Shown here piece after piece: positions 60,712-64,000 of a stretch of DNA of 64,000 bases. The notes under the pieces are model-generated. The model did not search any database. It saw only the letters and a program-made list of their open reading frames with translations, and had not been told where the DNA came from. This DNA is from Nocardioides humilatus (GTDB lineage: Bacteria > Actinomycetota > Actinomycetes > Propionibacteriales > Nocardioidaceae): positions 1,070,881 to 1,134,880 of the forward strand of contig NZ_VUJV01000001.1 of assembly GCF_008373755.1 (NCBI RefSeq), read 5' to 3'. Each line of letters starts with the position of its first letter. Position 1 is the first letter of the stretch. The position numbers were made by a program, and so were the translations under genes.

Positions 60712-61689
60712 TCAGAACTCCAGGCTGCGGTCGACGGCATCGAGCACTCGGTCAAGGTCGGGGAGCCAGTCCTCCTCGAGGCGGGACGCCGGGTAGGGCG
60801 TGTCGAAACCGCCCACCCGCAGCACCGGCGCCTCGAGCGAGTAGAAGCACTCCTCGGTGATCCGCGCGGAGAGCTCGGCGCCGAGGCCGAGGTTCACGTG
60901 CGCCTCGTGTACGACGACCGCCCGCCCGGTGCGCCGTACGGAGTCGAAGACCGGCCCCATGTCGAGCGGCGACAGGGTGCGCAGGTCGATGACCTCGAGC
61001 GACTTGCCCTCGCCGGCAGCGGCCTCGGCCGCCTTCATCGCGGTCTTCACCGTCGGCCCGTAGGCGAGCAGGGTGGCGTCGCTGCCGTGGCGGACCAGCT
61101 GCGAGCTGAAGAGCGGCACCGGGGTGGCGCTCTCGTCGAGCTCGGCCTTCTCCGCGTGATACTGCCGCTTCGGCTCGAGGAAGATCACCGGGTCGTCGTG
61201 GGCGATGGCCTGCTGGATCATCCAGTAGCCGTCGACCGGGTTGGAGCAGGTGACGACCTTGAGACCGGGCGTGTGGGCGAACTGCGCCTCGGGCGACTCG
61301 GAGTGGTGCTCGACGGCACCGATGCCACCGCCGAAGGGGATCCGGATGACCATCGGCATCTTGATGCGGCCCTGGCTGCGGAAGTGCAGCTTGGCGACCT
61401 GGCAGACGATCTGGTCGTAGGCGGGGTAGACGAAGCCGTCGAACTGGATCTCGACGACCGGGCGGTAGCCCCGCATCGCCATGCCGACTGCGGTGCCGAC
61501 GATGCCGGACTCGGCCAGTGGCGAGTCGATGACCCGGTCCTCACCGAAGTCCTTCTGCAGTCCGTCGGTGATGCGGAAGACCCCTCCGAGGGTGCCGACG
61601 TCCTCGCCCATGAGCAGGACCTTGTCGTCGGCCTCCATCGCCTTGCGCAGACCCATGTTGAGGCCCTTGGCGAGCGTCACCTTCGTCAT
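60712..61689 (-). CDS. bkdB: 2-oxoacid dehydrogenase E1 component, beta subunit
   Basis: 325 residues from ATG 61689. Transketolase-like pyrimidine-binding domain with LLMGEDVGTLGGVFRITDGL, DSPLAESGIVGTAVGMAMRG, EIQFDGFVYPAYDQIVCQVAK and the C-terminal VVVHEAHVNLGLGAEL. Completes the TPP site with the alpha subunit. The ATG overlaps the alpha TGA by one base (TGATG), so subunits are made together; 2 nt separate it from E2. Confidence 0.92.
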   Translation of the reverse strand: MTKVTLAKGLNMGLRKAMEADDKVLLMGEDVGTLGGVFRITDGLQKDFGEDRVIDSPLAESGIVGTAVGMAMRGYRPVVEIQFDGFVYPAYDQIVCQVAKLHFRSQGRIKMPMVIRIPFGGGIGAVEHHSESPEAQFAHTPGLKVVTCSNPVDGYWMIQQAIAHDDPVIFLEPKRQYHAEKAELDESATPVPLFSSQLVRHGSDATLLAYGPTVKTAMKAAEAAAGEGKSLEVIDLRTLSPLDMGPVFDSVRRTGRAVVVHEAHVNLGLGAELSARITEECFYSLEAPVLRVGGFDTPYPASRLEEDWLPDLDRVLDAVDRSLEF

Positions 61690-62849
61690 CAGTGCACCGC
61701 CCCTTCGAACGACTCGAGATAGGCCGTGAAGCCGTCGCGCTGGGCGGCCAACTCGGGCGTGATCTCGCTGTAGACACGGTCGAAGATGTCGAGCGGCTTG
61801 GGGTCGGGCATCGCCTTGGTGCCCTCGCGCAGCGTGTGGCCGATGGCGTCGGCCTCGGCGGCGATGTCGGCGAAGAAGTCGTCGCCGGCGTAGCCGTTGC
61901 GCTTGAGGTAGACCTCCAGCCGCGCGATCGGGTCCTTGAGCTTCCAGCTCTCCACGTCGGTGCTGAGCCGGTAGCGGGTCGGGTCGTCGGTCGTGGTGTG
62001 CGCGCCCATCCGGTAGGTGTAGGCCTCGATGAACGTCGGCCCCTGGCCGTCGCGGGCGCGCTGCAGCGCGGCCTGCGTGACCGCGTAGGTGGCCAGCACG
62101 TCGTTGCCGTCGACGCGGACGCCGGGGAAGCCGAAGCCGAGAGCGCGCTGGTAGAGCGGGATCCGGCTCTGCCGCTCGATCGGCTCGGAGATCGCCCACT
62201 GGTTGTTCTGGCAGAAGAAGACGACCGGGGCGTTGTAGGACGCGGCGAAGATGAACGACTCGTTGACGTCGCCCTGGCTGCTCGCGCCATCACCGAAGTG
62301 GGCCAGGACGCAGGCGTCGCGCTCGGGGTCGCCGGTGCCGACGACGCCGTCACGCTGCATGCCCATGGCGTAGCCGACCGCGTGCAGCGTCTGCGCGCCG
62401 ATGACGATCGTGTAGAGGTTGAAGTTGTGGTCCTTGGGGTTCCACCCGCCGTGGTCCACACCTCGGAAGAGGCTGATCAGGTGAAGCGGGTCGACGCCGC
62501 GACACCACGCGACGCCGTGCTCGCGGTAGGTCGGGAAGACGTAGTCGTTGGGCCGGATGGCGCGGCCCGCGCCGATCTGCGCGGCCTCCTGGCCGAGCAG
62601 CTGGGCCCAGATGCCCAGCTCGCCGTGCCGTTGGAGGGCGGTCGCCTCGACGTCGACCCGACGAACCAGCGCCATGTCGCGGTAGAACCCGCGGAGCTGC
62701 TCGGCGGAGAAGTCCATGTCGAACTCGGGGTGGTGGACCCGCTCCCCTTCGGGAGTCAGGAGCTGGATCAGCTCAGGGCCGCCGTCTTCGTGCTTCGGTC
62801 CGAATACTTCGACGAGATCGGGTCCGAAGCCACTGTCATGAGGGGTCAC
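61689..62849 (-). CDS. bkdA: 2-oxoacid dehydrogenase E1 component, alpha subunit
   Basis: 386 residues from GTG 62849 (VTPHDSGFGPDLVEVFG). TPP-binding motif GDGASSQGDVNESF...NNQW, with phosphorylation-loop-like region YRMGAHTTTDDPTRYR. Decarboxylates the 2-oxoacid, passing acyl to the E2 lipoyl arm. Sequence AQLLGQEAAQIGAGRAIRPNDYVFPTYREHG is typical of BkdA/PdhA. The frame is open upstream to 62954 but that leaves no ribosome site. First gene of the operon; no Lrp-type regulator is next to it. Confidence 0.92.
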   Translation of the reverse strand: MTPHDSGFGPDLVEVFGPKHEDGGPELIQLLTPEGERVHHPEFDMDFSAEQLRGFYRDMALVRRVDVEATALQRHGELGIWAQLLGQEAAQIGAGRAIRPNDYVFPTYREHGVAWCRGVDPLHLISLFRGVDHGGWNPKDHNFNLYTIVIGAQTLHAVGYAMGMQRDGVVGTGDPERDACVLAHFGDGASSQGDVNESFIFAASYNAPVVFFCQNNQWAISEPIERQSRIPLYQRALGFGFPGVRVDGNDVLATYAVTQAALQRARDGQGPTFIEAYTYRMGAHTTTDDPTRYRLSTDVESWKLKDPIARLEVYLKRNGYAGDDFFADIAAEADAIGHTLREGTKAMPDPKPLDIFDRVYSEITPELAAQRDGFTAYLESFEGAVH

Positions 62850-63042
62850 AGCACATCCTTCGTCTCGCCGGACTGCGGGGTCTCCGCTGTCCGGTGGCCG
62901 GTGTTTTCCGAGCAAAGGCCACGGGGTGGTGCGGCCATGTGATCGGGGCCACAAGCGTAGCGGCGCAAACGCTAGCCGCGCGCATCCAGGCGGTCCATTC
63001 AGCTAGGACTTCCGATATTCGGGGGTCCGACAGTCGGATTTC

Positions 63043-63969
63043 CTAGTGAATTTCGCCGAGGTCCTCGTGCGCCTCGTGCGAGGCCGGCTCGACCTGGAAG
63101 GTCGTGTGGCGCACCCCGAAGTGGGTGGCGACGCACTCGTCGAGCGCGTCGAGGATCGCGCCGACACCGCGTTGCTCGAGCGCCTCGTCGGTGACGGTGA
63201 CGTGCGCCGAGAGGCTGGTCATCCCGCTCGTGATCGTCCAGGCGTGCAGGTCGTGGACGCCGAGGACGCCCGGCGCGTGCGAGAGGTGGTGCACGACGAG
63301 GTCGAGGTCGAGGTCGGCCGGCGCCATCTCGAGCAGCACCCGACCCGAGTCGCGGATGAGCAGGGCGGCGCGCGGCAGGATCATGACCGCGATCAGCAAG
63401 GACGCGACGGGGTCGGCCCAGTGCCATCCGGCGACCCAGATGGCGATGCCCGCTGCGATCGCGAGGGCCGAGCCGAGCAGGTCGGCCATGACCTCGTTGA
63501 GCGCACCGCGCAGGTTGAGCGAGGAGGAGTCGCCGCGCGAGAGCACGAGGAAGGACACCAGGTTGGCGACCAGGCCGACCGCGGCGAACCCGACGAGGGC
63601 CGCACCATCGACCTCAGGTGCGTCGGACAACCGCCCGATCCCCGACCAGGCGAGGTAGCCGCAGACCCCGAGGAGCACCACCGCATTGACGAGGGCGGCG
63701 ACGACCTCGACCCGGTGGTAGCCGAAGGTCGACCGCGCGCCACCGGGTCGGGAGGCGACGTAGGAGGCACCCAGGGCGAGGACGACGGCGCCGGCGTCGG
63801 TCGCCATGTGACCCGCGTCGGCGAGCAGCGCCAGCGAGCCGGTGATCCACGCCCCGACCACCTCGACCACGAGGATCGAGCCGGTGACGGCGAGGACCCA
63901 CCGCAGCCGCGCGCGGTCGGACGCCCGCGACGCGGCATGCCCGTGCCCGTGTCCGTGCCCGACTCCCAT
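63043..63969 (-). CDS. CDF family cation exporter (CzcD-like)
   Basis: 308 residues. His-rich start (GHGHGHGH), six membrane helices and a C-terminal cytoplasmic domain. TM2 metal site DAGHMATD (HxxxD). The TM5 site reads NEVMADLLGS, that is ExxxD where zinc exporters usually have HxxxD. Exports Zn2+ or another divalent metal in exchange for H+. The 193-nt gap upstream toward the bkd operon holds no clear element; a weak inverted repeat (AGCGT/ACGCT) lies near 62955-62975. Confidence 0.88.
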   Translation of the reverse strand: MGVGHGHGHGHAASRASDRARLRWVLAVTGSILVVEVVGAWITGSLALLADAGHMATDAGAVVLALGASYVASRPGGARSTFGYHRVEVVAALVNAVVLLGVCGYLAWSGIGRLSDAPEVDGAALVGFAAVGLVANLVSFLVLSRGDSSSLNLRGALNEVMADLLGSALAIAAGIAIWVAGWHWADPVASLLIAVMILPRAALLIRDSGRVLLEMAPADLDLDLVVHHLSHAPGVLGVHDLHAWTITSGMTSLSAHVTVTDEALEQRGVGAILDALDECVATHFGVRHTTFQVEPASHEAHEDLGEIH

Positions 63970-64000
63970 GGCGAGAGCCTAGGGCTGAAAACGAGGGCGG

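Overview
This is 64 kb of a high-GC chromosome read from one end to the other with no obvious mobile island. Codon use, GTG starts, mycothiol-dependent isomerase-like proteins, an IdeR-type iron box, an EtfD (Rv0338c-like) Fe-S oxidoreductase, a DesA3-type desaturase system and the dispersed palindrome families all point to an actinobacterium. The best guess is Nocardioides or a close relative in Nocardioidaceae (inference; no rRNA is present). Most genes are ordinary chromosomal functions: lipid catabolism, transport, envelope and secreted proteins, and one- or two-gene regulatory modules. Coverage is nearly complete and no stretch over 300 bases lacks a gene.

Layout. 1-6.3 kb: end of an amidohydrolase, a PucR regulator divergent to a ferredoxin reductase/fatty-acid desaturase pair, a lipoprotein and an enoyl-CoA hydratase. 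6.3-11.2 kb: secreted proteins, an SDR plus mycothiol-type isomerase pair, a GH43-like enzyme and a LysE exporter, with two copies of a 62-nt palindromic repeat. 11.2-17.1 kb: a FadE5-like acyl-CoA dehydrogenase divergent to an Rrf2 regulator, a degenerate sulfotransferase-like protein, a SnoaL-like protein with a KstR-type box, an ECF sigma factor with a membrane partner, and a TetR gene. 17.1-21.4 kb: a four-gene Baeyer-Villiger monooxygenase/SDR/SDR/hydrolase operon behind a 24-bp perfect palindrome. 21.4-26.5 kb: DUF2461, an MTHFR-like protein, tRNA-Gly(CCC), secreted proteins, a lipoprotein and dCTP deaminase. 26.5-31.6 kb: an iron-box-controlled siderophore uptake operon. 31.6-42.7 kb: a secreted CocE/NonD-type hydrolase, a second PucR, a secreted SGNH lipase, an RHH protein/DUF4097 pair with an ordered operator array, a second sigma/anti-sigma pair, a PadR/isomerase divergent pair and a DUF885 peptidase. 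42.7-47.8 kb: an acyl-CoA synthetase, a truncated AbiEi-type remnant and EtfD with an unusual repetitive tail. 47.9-59.1 kb: a block of secreted proteins (three RTX-repeat proteins, an M19-like dipeptidase, an M1 peptidase, two large unknowns). 59.1-64 kb: a branched-chain 2-oxoacid dehydrogenase operon (E1 alpha, E1 beta, E2) and a CDF metal exporter.

How the parts connect. The strongest system-level signal is regulatory. One short palindrome (TACY-N4-RGTA) lies upstream of three genes that are far apart but belong to the same process: enoyl-CoA hydratase, FadE5-like dehydrogenase and EtfD, the membrane oxidoreductase that re-oxidises ETF in beta-oxidation. A second motif fitting KstR (TnnAACnnGTTnnA) overlaps the promoters of a ketosteroid-isomerase-like gene and a secreted propeller-like gene. 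The BVMO operon reads as an alcohol-to-ketone-to-ester-to-hydrolysis pathway. Several palindrome families recur, including one copy read in frame inside the E2 linker.
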